A DNA stretch of 64,000 bases from the NCBI RefSeq assembly GCF_032917945.1, contig NZ_CP136624.1, positions 806,001-870,000 of the forward strand, in the 5' to 3' direction. A program made the translations under genes and the position numbers. The notes beneath the pieces are model-generated. The model saw nothing but the letters and a program-made list of their open reading frames with translations. It searched no databases and was not told the DNA's origin. This DNA is from Bradyrhizobium sp. sBnM-33 (GTDB lineage: Bacteria > Pseudomonadota > Alphaproteobacteria > Rhizobiales > Xanthobacteraceae). This document shows positions 36,101 to 44,040 of the stretch, piece after piece. The stretch's first letter is position 1. Each line of letters opens with the position of its first letter.

Positions 36101-36721
36101 ATGACCGCCCTGCGTTTCGACGATCTCAGGCAATATTCCGACGTGCTGCGTTCGCGGCAGGGCCAGGCCGTGACCGTGCGCTTCGTCGAGCCGCGCGATG
36201 CCGAGGCGCTGCAGAACTATTTCCGCGCGCTCTCGACGCGCTCCCGTTACAACCGTTTCCTCGGCGCGGCCAGCGAACTGCCGCCGTCCGAACTCGAGAA
36301 TTTCATCCATGTCGGCGACGCCGATCGGTTCAGTGTGATCGCGACCATGCTGGTCGACGGCCGCGAGACCATCGTCGGCGAAGCGCGCTATGCCTTCGAC
36401 AGCGAGACTGCCTCGATCGAGCTCGGCCTGTCGATCGACGACCGCTGGCAGGGCCACGGCATCGGCAAGGCGCTGCTGAAAAATCTCGAATGCCGCGCGG
36501 CTGCGTTCGGTGCCGAGCGTATCTTCGGCGACACGCTGCGTTCCAACGACGCCATGATCGCGCTCGCCCGCAAGTCCGGTTACGCCTTCACCAATACGCC
36601 GGGCGACTGGAGGCTGACGCGCTTCCAGAAAGAAATCCACGTCGAACCGCAGGAAATCCCATGCGCCAGTTGGCGGCTCGCCGCCGTCTCTCCCAGCGCA
36701 ATGTCCTCGCTTGCGGTTTGA
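36101..36721 (+). CDS. GNAT-family N-acetyltransferase
   Basis: The 206-residue acetyltransferase has the acetyl-CoA binding motif 'DDRWQGHGIGKALLKNLECRA' (Q/RxxGxG/A at about residues 113-119), preceded by a beta strand 'ASIELGLSI'. The N-terminal part 'RFVEPRDAEALQNYFRALS..SRYNRFLG' is typical of the Pat-like single-domain group that modifies proteins or small molecules. The substrate is unknown. The ATG is supported by GGGGAG seven bases upstream. Confidence 0.85.
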   Translation: MTALRFDDLRQYSDVLRSRQGQAVTVRFVEPRDAEALQNYFRALSTRSRYNRFLGAASELPPSELENFIHVGDADRFSVIATMLVDGRETIVGEARYAFDSETASIELGLSIDDRWQGHGIGKALLKNLECRAAAFGAERIFGDTLRSNDAMIALARKSGYAFTNTPGDWRLTRFQKEIHVEPQEIPCASWRLAAVSPSAMSSLAV

Positions 36722-36767
36722 CCACTGAGCCCGGTTCTGGCCGCACCAGAACCGGGCCATTTTCCGC

Positions 36768-37607
36768 TTATGCTGCTTCCTCGGTAAAGTCAGTCGATGC
36801 TGCCAGCGTCCGCCATTCGGCCAATTCCCTTGCAACGAAGGCGTTCTTCGCTTCGATCCGCTCTACCGTGTCACTGCCGAGCGGCAGCCGCAGCGGCGGA
36901 TTCTTGGCGTTCACGAGCGCAATGAATGCATTCGCCAGCTTGCGCGGGTCGCCGCGCTGGCCGTGGTTGACGTCGGCGGCGTGGGCGCGGGTGTTCCCGA
37001 TTCTCTCGCGGTAATCCTCGATGTGCTGCGCGGTGCGCGCCAGCGAGGTCTCGTCGAGGAAGTCAGTTCGGAAGAAGCCGGGCTCGACCACGGTGACCTT
37101 GATGCCGAGCGGCGCCACTTCGCCGGCCAGCGCCTCGCTGATGCCTTCGACCGCGAACTTGGTGGCGCCGTAGACGCCCCAGCCGGGGTAACCCGCGTAG
37201 CCGCCGACCGAGGAGATGTTGATGATGTGGCCCGAGCGCTGCCGGCGCATGTGCGGCAGCACCGCTCTGATAACGCCGAGCAGGCCGAACACGTTGGTGC
37301 CGAACAGTTTGGCGGTCTCCGACGCGCTTGCTTCCTCGATCGCGCCGAGCAGGCCGTAGCCGGCGTTGTTGACGAGAATATCGATGCGGCCGAATTTTTT
37401 CACTGCCTGGCCGGCGGCCTCATGCGCCTCGGCTTCGCTGGTGACGTCGAGCCGCGTTGCCAGCAGCCGCTCATGCCCGCCGAGGCGGGCGGTAACTGTG
37501 TTGGGATCGCGGGCGGTCGCAACCACCGCATCGCCTGCCTTCAGTGCGGCTTCGGCGATCAGAGCGCCAAAACCCCGGGAAGCTCCTGTGATGAACCAGA
37601 CACGCAT
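36768..37607 (-). CDS. Short-chain dehydrogenase/reductase (classical SDR)
   Basis: The 279-residue NAD(P)-dependent oxidoreductase has the cofactor motif TGASRGFG (residues 7-14), NNAG (about 85), catalytic Ser in 'ISSVGG' and Tyr-x3-Lys in YGATK (about 152-156). The ATG at 37607 follows GGAAAGAG. A longer frame running to 38189 covers the divergent LysR gene and is a shadow. It is divergently paired with the LysR gene at 37729, which probably regulates it. Confidence 0.88.
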   Translation of the reverse strand: MRVWFITGASRGFGALIAEAALKAGDAVVATARDPNTVTARLGGHERLLATRLDVTSEAEAHEAAGQAVKKFGRIDILVNNAGYGLLGAIEEASASETAKLFGTNVFGLLGVIRAVLPHMRRQRSGHIINISSVGGYAGYPGWGVYGATKFAVEGISEALAGEVAPLGIKVTVVEPGFFRTDFLDETSLARTAQHIEDYRERIGNTRAHAADVNHGQRGDPRKLANAFIALVNAKNPPLRLPLGSDTVERIEAKNAFVARELAEWRTLAASTDFTEEAA

Positions 37608-37728
37608 GTTGTTGCTCTTTCCGTTGTGGCCCGGCGGGTTCGCCCGACCTGATGGGCAAAAACTAGCGGCTCGCCATATCTGAGATAATCCGCTAAATAT
37701 TTCATGAGTTATTGAGAAAAATTCATCA
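37608..37728. promoter_or_regulatory. Divergent SDR/LysR regulatory region
   Basis: This 121-base spacer is locally AT-rich between 37675 and 37728, unlike the surroundings. It contains overlapping short symmetries (TATCTGAGATA, and ATTTCATGAGTTATT) that could form LysR T-N11-A sites. The exact operator is not certain. Confidence 0.4.
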
Positions 37729-38613
37729 ATGCGGATCGACCCTTCCGACCTCGCCACCTTCCTCGCGATCGCGCGGCACCGCAGTTTTCGTGCGGCGGCG
37801 ACCGAGCTTGGCGTCTCGGCTTCGGCGCTCAGCCATGCGCTTCGCAATATCGAGGAGCGGCTCGATGTCAGACTGATCAACCGCACCACGCGCAGCGTTG
37901 CGCTGACGGAAGCCGGCGAGCGGCTGTTCTCGCGGATCAGTCCGGCCTTCCGCGATATCGATGACGCGCTCGAGGACCTCAACAATTTCCGCGGCAAGCC
38001 GGCCGGCACGCTGTGCTTCAGTGCCGCGCGGCAATCGACCCAACTGGTGCTGCTGCCGATCGTGACGCGCTTCCTCAAGAGCTTTCCCGACGTCAGCGTC
38101 GAGATCGTGATCAACGACGCACTGATCGATACGGTTGGCGCCGGTTTCGATGCCGGCGTGCGTTTCGGCGAAACAATCGCTGCCGACATGATCGCGGTTC
38201 CGATCGGTCCGCGGCATCGCTTCGCGGTGGTGGGCTCACCCGGCTATTTCAAAGCCCACAGGCCGCCGATCACGCCGCATGACCTGAAGGGCATGCCGTG
38301 CATCCGCTACCGCTTTACCAGCGGCGTAGTTTACCGGTGGGAGTTCGAGCGCGGCGGCATCGAGGTCGATATCGACGTCGAGGGGCCGCTGACGCTGAAC
38401 GACCAGGATCTGATGGTGGACGCGGCGCTGGATGGCGCCGGCCTCGCCTTCGTGTTCGAAGCGCAGGTCGAGGAGTTGATTGCAAAACGCAAGCTGGTGC
38501 GCGTGCTCGCCGACTGGTGTCCGGCCTATCCCGGCTTCTTCCTGTACTATCCGAGCCGGCGGCAGTTGCCGGCCGCGCTGCGGGCGTTCGTCGATTTCGC
38601 GAGGACTCCGTGA
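37729..38613 (+). CDS. LysR-family regulator
   Basis: The 294-residue regulator has a winged helix starting 'DLATFLAIARHRSFRAAATELGVSASALSHALRNIEERL' (residues 5-43, read in parts) and a LysR substrate domain that ends with 'LVRVLADWCPAYPGFFLYYPSRRQ', typical of the AaeR/DsdC-like 'ADW.P..PG..LYYPSRR' subgroup. Its gene is divergent from the SDR gene. Its stop codon immediately abuts the convergent crotonase gene. Confidence 0.9.
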   Translation: MRIDPSDLATFLAIARHRSFRAAATELGVSASALSHALRNIEERLDVRLINRTTRSVALTEAGERLFSRISPAFRDIDDALEDLNNFRGKPAGTLCFSAARQSTQLVLLPIVTRFLKSFPDVSVEIVINDALIDTVGAGFDAGVRFGETIAADMIAVPIGPRHRFAVVGSPGYFKAHRPPITPHDLKGMPCIRYRFTSGVVYRWEFERGGIEVDIDVEGPLTLNDQDLMVDAALDGAGLAFVFEAQVEELIAKRKLVRVLADWCPAYPGFFLYYPSRRQLPAALRAFVDFARTP

Positions 38614-39444
38614 TCAGTGACCTGTAAACACCGGTTTGCGCTTGTCGATGAAAGCTTGCACCGCCTCCTTGTGATCGGCGGTGGTGGTCAGGCGGACGAG
38701 GCGCTCGGCCTCGTGGTCGCGCGCGGTGGCGAAGTCGAATTGGAGCGCTTCGTCGAGATTGTCCTTGATGTAGCGCAGCGCCAGCGTCGGGCCTTCGGCC
38801 ATGGATTTGGCAAGCGCGAAGGCTTCAGTCTGCAGCTTGTCGTCGGGCACCACGCGGTTGACGAGGCCGATCGCCTCGCATCTGGCGGCATCGACCTTTT
38901 CGCCGGTGAACATCAGTTCGCGCGCCCGCGAAGTGCCGACGAGCCGCGTCAACAGCCAGGCGATGCCGTAGTCGCCGGAGAGCGCCACCCGGACATAGCC
39001 GGTGGAAATGAACGCCGTTTGCGCCGCGATTCTGATATCGCAGGCCAGTGCGAGCGCAAGTCCTGCACCTACCGCGGGGCCGGGCAGCGCCGCAATCGTC
39101 GGCTTGCGCACCGAGGTCAGCGCGCCGGTAAGCAGGCGCTGCCGTTCCTGCAGGTCGGCCACCTTCTCCTCGTAGGATAGCTCTAACTTCTTCTTGTCGC
39201 GATGCGCGCCCATGCCCTTCACATTGCCGCCGGCGCAGAACGCGGTGCCGGCGCCCGTCAGCAGGAGCGCGCCGACCTCGGGGTTCTCGCCGCAGGCCTT
39301 GATCATGCTGCGAAGCGCCGGCGTCAACGTATCCGAGAACGCGTTGCGCGCTTCGGGGCGGTTCAGCGTGATGACGGCGACGCGGTCGCGGATGACGCAG
39401 AGCAGTTCGTCGGTACCGGTGTCGATCCTGGTTTCGGTGGTCAT
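38614..39444 (-). CDS. Enoyl-CoA hydratase/isomerase family protein
   Basis: The 276-residue crotonase has oxyanion-hole segments 'GTAFCAGGNVKGMG' (about 70-83) and 'GPAVGAGLALAL' (about 117-128). At the catalytic region 'ALSGDYGIAWLLTRLVG' an aspartate occupies the position used by PaaG-like isomerases, so isomerisation is as likely as hydration. ATG 39444 has GGGGA upstream; upstream codons fall inside a genomic repeat. It is convergent with the LysR gene, with no spacer. Confidence 0.85.
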   Translation of the reverse strand: MTTETRIDTGTDELLCVIRDRVAVITLNRPEARNAFSDTLTPALRSMIKACGENPEVGALLLTGAGTAFCAGGNVKGMGAHRDKKKLELSYEEKVADLQERQRLLTGALTSVRKPTIAALPGPAVGAGLALALACDIRIAAQTAFISTGYVRVALSGDYGIAWLLTRLVGTSRARELMFTGEKVDAARCEAIGLVNRVVPDDKLQTEAFALAKSMAEGPTLALRYIKDNLDEALQFDFATARDHEAERLVRLTTTADHKEAVQAFIDKRKPVFTGH

Positions 39445-39465
39445 TGTTATCCCCATTCTTGGCTC

Positions 39466-39549
39466 CGTCATTGCGAGGAGCGAAGCGACGAAGCAATCCA
39501 TCTTCCCTTATGCGGCGCTATGGATTGCTTCGCGGCGCTCGCAATGACG
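39466..39549. repeat. Palindromic intergenic repeat, family F (copy 1)
   Basis: The element starts CGTCATTGCGAGGAGCGAAG and ends CGCGGCGCTCGCAATGACG, with AGCAATCCAT and ATGGATTGCT arms around 39510. It separates the crotonase start from the SDR stop. The second copy is at 43915-44033. Confidence 0.88.
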
Positions 39550-39558
39550 GCGATGGCT

Positions 39559-40260
39559 TCAAAACCTCTCCACCCACGGCCGCAACTCCACCTCCCAAGT
39601 CCAGGCGCTGCGCGGCTGCTGCAGCACGTTCCAGTAACTCAGCGCAATGGCGTCGGGATCGAGCGTCGAGTCCGGCCGGTCGGCAGGCTCCGTACGCGCC
39701 GCACTGCGGATGCCGCCGTCGATGACGAAATGCGCGACATGGATGCCCTGCGGCGACAATTCGCGCGCCATGCTCTGGGCCAGCCCGCGCAGTGCAAACT
39801 TGCCCATCGCGAACGGCGCCGACTGCGGATAGCCCTTCACGCTGGCGGAGGCGCCGGTGAACAGGATCGCGCCGTGCTTGTTCGGCAGCATGCGTGTCGC
39901 CGCCTGCTGGGCCACCAGAAAGCCTCCGAAGGCGGAGACCGCGATCGCGTTCGCAACTTCGGCCGGAACCAGGTCGGTGAAGGCGCCGCGTGCGCGGGCG
40001 CTGGCGTTATAGACGACGATATCGGGCGTGCCGATCTCGCGCTCGACCATGCCGAACAGCCTCTCGACTTCTTCGGCTTCGGTAGCGTTACAGGCAAAGG
40101 CGCGGGCGCCGGTCTCGGTACAGAGCGCGCCAAGCTTCTCGATTTTGCGCGCGGCAAGCGCAACCTTGATGCCTTCACGCGCAAAGAGCCGCGCCAGCGA
40201 TGCGCTCAATCCCTCGCCGACGCCTACGATCAGAGCAATCTTGTAGCTGGGAATTTCCAT
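39559..40260 (-). CDS. SDR-family protein with Phe in place of the catalytic Tyr
   Basis: The 233-residue Rossmann protein has the cofactor loop 'VGVGEGLSASLAR' (residues 12-24) and 'VYNAS' where NNAG is usual. At the active site Phe150-x3-Lys154 (FAMGK) stands in place of Tyr-x3-Lys. 'FTGASAS' supplies the serine. A recurrent SDR subgroup carries Phe here, so this is probably a family trait rather than damage. Its activity is uncertain. GGAGAG precedes the ATG. A short 39-codon frame with a strong ribosome site lies just upstream. Confidence 0.82.
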   Translation of the reverse strand: MEIPSYKIALIVGVGEGLSASLARLFAREGIKVALAARKIEKLGALCTETGARAFACNATEAEEVERLFGMVEREIGTPDIVVYNASARARGAFTDLVPAEVANAIAVSAFGGFLVAQQAATRMLPNKHGAILFTGASASVKGYPQSAPFAMGKFALRGLAQSMARELSPQGIHVAHFVIDGGIRSAARTEPADRPDSTLDPDAIALSYWNVLQQPRSAWTWEVELRPWVERF

Positions 40261-40293
40261 GGGCGCTCTCCAGAGAAGGCGGGGACCTGGTAT

Positions 40294-40413
40294 CTAGGGC
40301 CGCAATCCCGAAGGGCAACCCACAGGAACGAGCATCGGGTCGATATCTTCTCCGTCTGTCTCGCCCGAGCAGGACAGCATCTCGGCGCCGATGATGCGGT
40401 ATCCGTCCGTCAT
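40294..40413 (-). pseudogene. Possible truncated glutathione S-transferase start (39 codons)
   Basis: An ATG at 40413 follows a strong GGAGGG ribosome site and opens a 39-residue frame. The first residues, MTDGYRIIGAEM, are nearly the same as the start of a common rhizobial glutathione S-transferase; homology then stops and the frame ends at 40294. It may be the stub of a deleted gene or a short leader peptide upstream of the SDR gene. Confidence 0.35.
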
Positions 40414-40504
40414 GGGCGGGCCCTCCAATTATGCTTGTTGACGGCTTGAACGCCTGCGCTATCGGTAGATGATCAATATCGGGCGGAACGAACAAGGGCT
40501 AAAA

Positions 40505-42286
40505 ATGCATCCACTCATGCAAAACCGTGCAGTCGAGTCAGCCAGTCAGCCGGGATTGCTCGCACCTGATACGACGGGGATGAACTTTTACCGCGCCGAT
40601 CCGGCGTTGACGGATCTGCTGCGGCTGCATCTTCCAGATGCGCTGTTTCGCCATATCGAGCCGCATCTCGACCGGCTCGGCGAACTGGCCGGCGGCTATC
40701 TCGACGAATGCGCGCGGCTTGCCGATCGCCACACGCCGGTGCTGCACCAGCGCGACAAATTCGGCCGCGATATCCAGTATATCGAATATCACCCGGCCTA
40801 TCGCGAACTGGAGAAAGCCGCGTTCGGCGAGTTCGGCATTCATGCGATCTCGATCCGCAAGGGCATCATGGGCTGGCCGGACAAATACCCCGTCGTCGCC
40901 AAGCACGCCTTTACGTTTCTGTTCAATCAGGCCGAGTTCGGGCTTGGATGCCCGATCAACGTCACCGACGGCTGCGCAAAACTGCTCAACAATTTCGGCA
41001 GCGAAGAACTGAAGGCAAAATATCTCGACGGCCTGACGCAGACCGACATGAGCAAGCTGACTCAGGGTGGCCAGTTCATGACCGAGAAAGAAGGCGGCTC
41101 GGACGTCGGCACGCTGACGACGAGGGCCGTGCCGGAAGGCGAGCATTGGCGGCTCTATGGCGAGAAATGGTTCTGCTCCAATGCCGACGCCAAGGTGGTG
41201 ATGCTGCTGGCGCGGCCGGAAGGCGCGGGTCCCGGCACGCGCGGCGTAGGTCTTTTCCTGATGCCGCGGTTTCTCGACGACGGCTCGCAGAACCACTACC
41301 GGATCGTGCGCCTGAAGGACAAGCTCGGCACCCGCTCGATAGCGTCAGGCGAGATCAAGTTCGAGGGCGCGATTGCGTACGCGGTCGGCAAGCTTGACCG
41401 CGGCTTTGTGCAGATGGCCGAGATGGTCAACTCGTCCAGGCTCTCCAACGGCGTCAAGTCCACCGCGCTGATGCGGCGCGCGCATCATGACGCGATGACG
41501 GTGGCGAAAAACCGCGTGGTGTTCGGCCAGCGCATCGTCGACCTGCCACTGGCGCGGCGGCAGTTGATGAAGATCATGCTGCCGACCGAGCAGGCGCTGT
41601 CGATGAGCTTTCTCACGGCCGACGCGCTCGATCGCGCCGAGGCCGGCAGCCAGGATGCGGCGGCACTGTTGCGGATCCTGACGCCGACGCTGAAATTCCG
41701 CGCCACGCGCGATGCGCGTAAAGTCTGCGGCGATGCGTTGGAGATGCGCGGCGGCATAGGCTATATCGAGGAGTTTGCCACCGCGCGGCTGCTGCGCGAC
41801 GCCCATCTCGGCTCGATCTGGGAAGGCACCGGCAACATCGTCGCGATCGACGCGCTCACGCGCGCGGTCGGCCGCCACGGCGCCGATGCCGCGCTATCAG
41901 CCGACCTGCACGCCCGCCTCGACGACAGCGCCAACGTGCCGCAGGCCTGGCGCAATCGCCTGCGTGAACTGACAGACCGCGCCATCGGCTTCGCCCGCGA
42001 AGTGGCGAGCCGGACCGATAATGAGGGCGACGCGCGGCGCGCGACCAGCTTGCTCTACCATGTCGCCAGCGCCGTTGCGCTGGCCTGGGAGGGCGGGCGG
42101 ATTCATGAGATGCGCGGTGACGCCAGGCGGTTGTTTCTATCGCGGATGGTGGTCGACCATCGCGTCGCGCCGGGCGATCTGTTCCGGCTTGCGGAAAATG
42201 CCACCCAGCGCGCGATCACCGGCCATCTGCTCGGCGAACGCAGCGTCGGCATGGCCGAGGTTGGCGAATTGCTTGTCGCAGCGTAG
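40505..42286 (+). CDS. AidB-like acyl-CoA dehydrogenase
   Basis: The 593-residue flavoenzyme is longer than typical acyl-CoA dehydrogenases, as in the AidB/FadE-like group. It has an N-terminal extension (residues 1-150), 'MTEKEGGSDVG' (about 198-208), 'RLKDKLGTRSIASGEIKFEGA' (about 270), 'FGQRIVDLPLARRQ' and the FAD/catalytic end 'EMRGGIGYIEEFATARLLRDAHLGSIWEGTGNI' with the catalytic Glu in WEGT. It oxidises an acyl-CoA; AidB itself is linked to alkylation stress, so the substrate is open. ATG 40505 follows AAGGGC; 40469 is an alternative start. Confidence 0.85.
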   Translation: MHPLMQNRAVESASQPGLLAPDTTGMNFYRADPALTDLLRLHLPDALFRHIEPHLDRLGELAGGYLDECARLADRHTPVLHQRDKFGRDIQYIEYHPAYRELEKAAFGEFGIHAISIRKGIMGWPDKYPVVAKHAFTFLFNQAEFGLGCPINVTDGCAKLLNNFGSEELKAKYLDGLTQTDMSKLTQGGQFMTEKEGGSDVGTLTTRAVPEGEHWRLYGEKWFCSNADAKVVMLLARPEGAGPGTRGVGLFLMPRFLDDGSQNHYRIVRLKDKLGTRSIASGEIKFEGAIAYAVGKLDRGFVQMAEMVNSSRLSNGVKSTALMRRAHHDAMTVAKNRVVFGQRIVDLPLARRQLMKIMLPTEQALSMSFLTADALDRAEAGSQDAAALLRILTPTLKFRATRDARKVCGDALEMRGGIGYIEEFATARLLRDAHLGSIWEGTGNIVAIDALTRAVGRHGADAALSADLHARLDDSANVPQAWRNRLRELTDRAIGFAREVASRTDNEGDARRATSLLYHVASAVALAWEGGRIHEMRGDARRLFLSRMVVDHRVAPGDLFRLAENATQRAITGHLLGERSVGMAEVGELLVAA

Positions 42287-42334
42287 GCTATCGTCAGTCC
42301 AAGTCAAAAGAACAGAATTGAAGGGGGAGCACCA

Positions 42335-43423
42335 ATGAAGGCCGCCGTCCTGCATGAAGTCAACAAGCCGCTGGTGATCGAGGAGGTCAGCGTGCCGAAT
42401 CCCGGCCCGCGCGAAGTCCTGATCCGCACGCGCGTCGCCGGTCTCTGCCATTCCGACCTGCACTTCATGGAAGGGCTGTATCCGCATCCGCTGCCGGCGG
42501 TGCTTGGGCATGAATCGGCCGGCATGGTCGAAAAGGTCGGCTCCGACGTCACCTACGTAAAGCCCGGCGATCACGTCGTGACCTGCTTGTCAGTGTTTTG
42601 CGGCACCTGCGATAACTGCACCACCGGCCGCACCGTGCTCTGCACCGATACCACTGTGAAGATGCTGCCCGGCCAGTCAAACCGGCTGTCCTGGGCGCGT
42701 GAGGAGAAGCTTCATCAGTTCCTCAATCTCTCGTCGTTCGCCGAGCAGATGCTGGTGCACGAAAACGCCATCGTCAAAATCCGCAAGGACATGCCGCTGG
42801 AGCTCGCGGCTCTGATCGGCTGCGGCGTCATCACCGGCTATGGCGCGGTCGTGAACACCGCAAAGGTTCAGGCCGGCGAAACGGTGGCCGTGATCGGCTG
42901 CGGCGGGGTCGGCATGGCCGCGATCAATGGCGCGGCGATCGCCGGCGCCGGCCGCATCATCGCGATCGATACCAATCCGGCCAAGCTGCAGTTGGCCACC
43001 AAGCTTGGCGCCACCGATATCGTCGATCCCGCCCGCGGCGATGTGGTGCAGCAGGTGCGTGAACTCACCAATGGAGGCGTGCATCACTCCTTCGAGGTGC
43101 TGGGCCGCAAGGAAACCGCCGAGCAGTCCTTTGCGATGCTGGCGGCGGGCGGAACCGCGACCATTGTCGGCATGATCCCGTTCGGCCAGAAGATCGAGCT
43201 GCACGGCTTCGACTTCCTGCGCGAGCGCCGCATTCAGGGCTCGTCGATGGGCTCCAACCATTTCCGGGTCGACATGCCCCGCCTGGTCGAATTTTACATG
43301 CGCGGCAAGCTGCATCTGGAGGACTGGATCTCGGCCAAGCTGAAACTCTCCGAAATCAACGAAGGTTTTGCCAACATGAAAGCCGGCAAGACGCTACGCA
43401 GTGTGATTGTGTTTGATGCGTGA
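42335..43423 (+). CDS. Zinc-dependent alcohol dehydrogenase
   Basis: The 362-residue medium-chain dehydrogenase has catalytic-zinc ligands Cys38, His59-Glu60 and a later Cys (around 162, in 'LIGCGV'). The structural zinc is held by Cys89, Cys92, Cys95 and Cys103, and the NAD motif is 'GCGGVGMAAI' (about 187-196). It resembles the class III/AdhD group that oxidises primary or aryl alcohols. It starts 48 bases after the acyl-CoA dehydrogenase on the same strand; GGGGGAG precedes the ATG. Confidence 0.9.
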   Translation: MKAAVLHEVNKPLVIEEVSVPNPGPREVLIRTRVAGLCHSDLHFMEGLYPHPLPAVLGHESAGMVEKVGSDVTYVKPGDHVVTCLSVFCGTCDNCTTGRTVLCTDTTVKMLPGQSNRLSWAREEKLHQFLNLSSFAEQMLVHENAIVKIRKDMPLELAALIGCGVITGYGAVVNTAKVQAGETVAVIGCGGVGMAAINGAAIAGAGRIIAIDTNPAKLQLATKLGATDIVDPARGDVVQQVRELTNGGVHHSFEVLGRKETAEQSFAMLAAGGTATIVGMIPFGQKIELHGFDFLRERRIQGSSMGSNHFRVDMPRLVEFYMRGKLHLEDWISAKLKLSEINEGFANMKAGKTLRSVIVFDA

Positions 43424-43436
43424 GGTGTCTACCACT

Positions 43437-43530
43437 CGTCATGCCCGGGCTTGACCCGGGGCATACATCGATCTTCACAAGAAGCTTTTCGCAAAGGGGA
43501 TGGATTGCCGGGTCGAGCCCGGCAATGACG
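43437..43530. repeat. Palindromic intergenic repeat, family B (copy 2)
   Basis: The element begins TCGTCATGCCCGGGCTTGAC and ends CGAGCCCGGCAATGACG, with the central 'AAG..TTTTCGCAAAGGGGATGGATT' spacer shared with copy 1. It lies between two convergent genes and could end both transcripts. Confidence 0.85.
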
Positions 43531-43538
43531 GCGTTGGC

Positions 43539-43892
43539 TTACCGCGACACATGCGCCGATACCGCGAGCCACTTGCCATTCTGCTTCGCCCAGCAATCGG
43601 TATAGCGCCCGTGAGCCTGCTGGCCGTCCGCGGTCGTATAGCTCGTCGCGGCGTGGATGATGGCGAAGTCGCCGAGCACGCGGATTTTGACGTCGTGCGC
43701 GGTGAGATTCTTGATTGTCACCGGCACAGCCGTCTGTTTGAGAAACGCCGCACGGTCGACCAGCGACTTGTCGGGATTTGAGCAATAGAAATCCTGCGCA
43801 AGGATTTCGTCGAAGCGTTTGACGTCGGAGTTTTGGACTGAATTCACATAGTCGCGGTTAAGCTCGGTAAGTTCTTCGATGTCTTCGCTCAT
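43539..43892 (-). CDS. NTF2-like (SnoaL-type) small protein
   Basis: The 117-residue cone-shaped alpha+beta barrel protein has the pattern 'LNRDYVNSVQNSDVKRFDEILAQDF' (residues 10-34) and a C-terminal beta part 'RYTDCWAKQNGKWLAVSAHVSR'. These features match the nuclear transport factor 2-like fold. The family includes isomerases, dehydratases and non-enzymatic proteins, so function is open. It is flanked by repeats on both sides and probably transcribed alone. Confidence 0.8.
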   Translation of the reverse strand: MSEDIEELTELNRDYVNSVQNSDVKRFDEILAQDFYCSNPDKSLVDRAAFLKQTAVPVTIKNLTAHDVKIRVLGDFAIIHAATSYTTADGQQAHGRYTDCWAKQNGKWLAVSAHVSR

Positions 43893-43914
43893 TGGTTTTC
43901 TCCCGATATCTCCC

Positions 43915-44033
43915 CGTCATTGCTAGGAGCGAAGCGACGAAGCAATCCACGTCTCCGCTTGCGGCGCGATGGATTGCTTCGCGGAGCCTGTCATCGGGCG
44001 CGCATTCGCGCGACCCGTTGGCTCGCAATGACG
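43915..44033. repeat. Palindromic intergenic repeat, family F (copy 2)
   Basis: The element starts CGTCATTGCTAGGAGCGAAG and ends GGCTCGCAATGACG. It is longer than copy 1 because of an extra piece near 43990-44020 (CATCGGGCGCGCATTCGCGC). It separates two minus-strand genes. Confidence 0.85.
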
Positions 44034-44040
44034 ACGCCTC

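Noticed and set aside
37608..38189. N-terminal extension of the SDR protein to a start at 38189
   Set aside because: It would cover the divergent LysR gene in antisense; the SDR begins naturally at MRVWFITGASRG with a good ribosome site.
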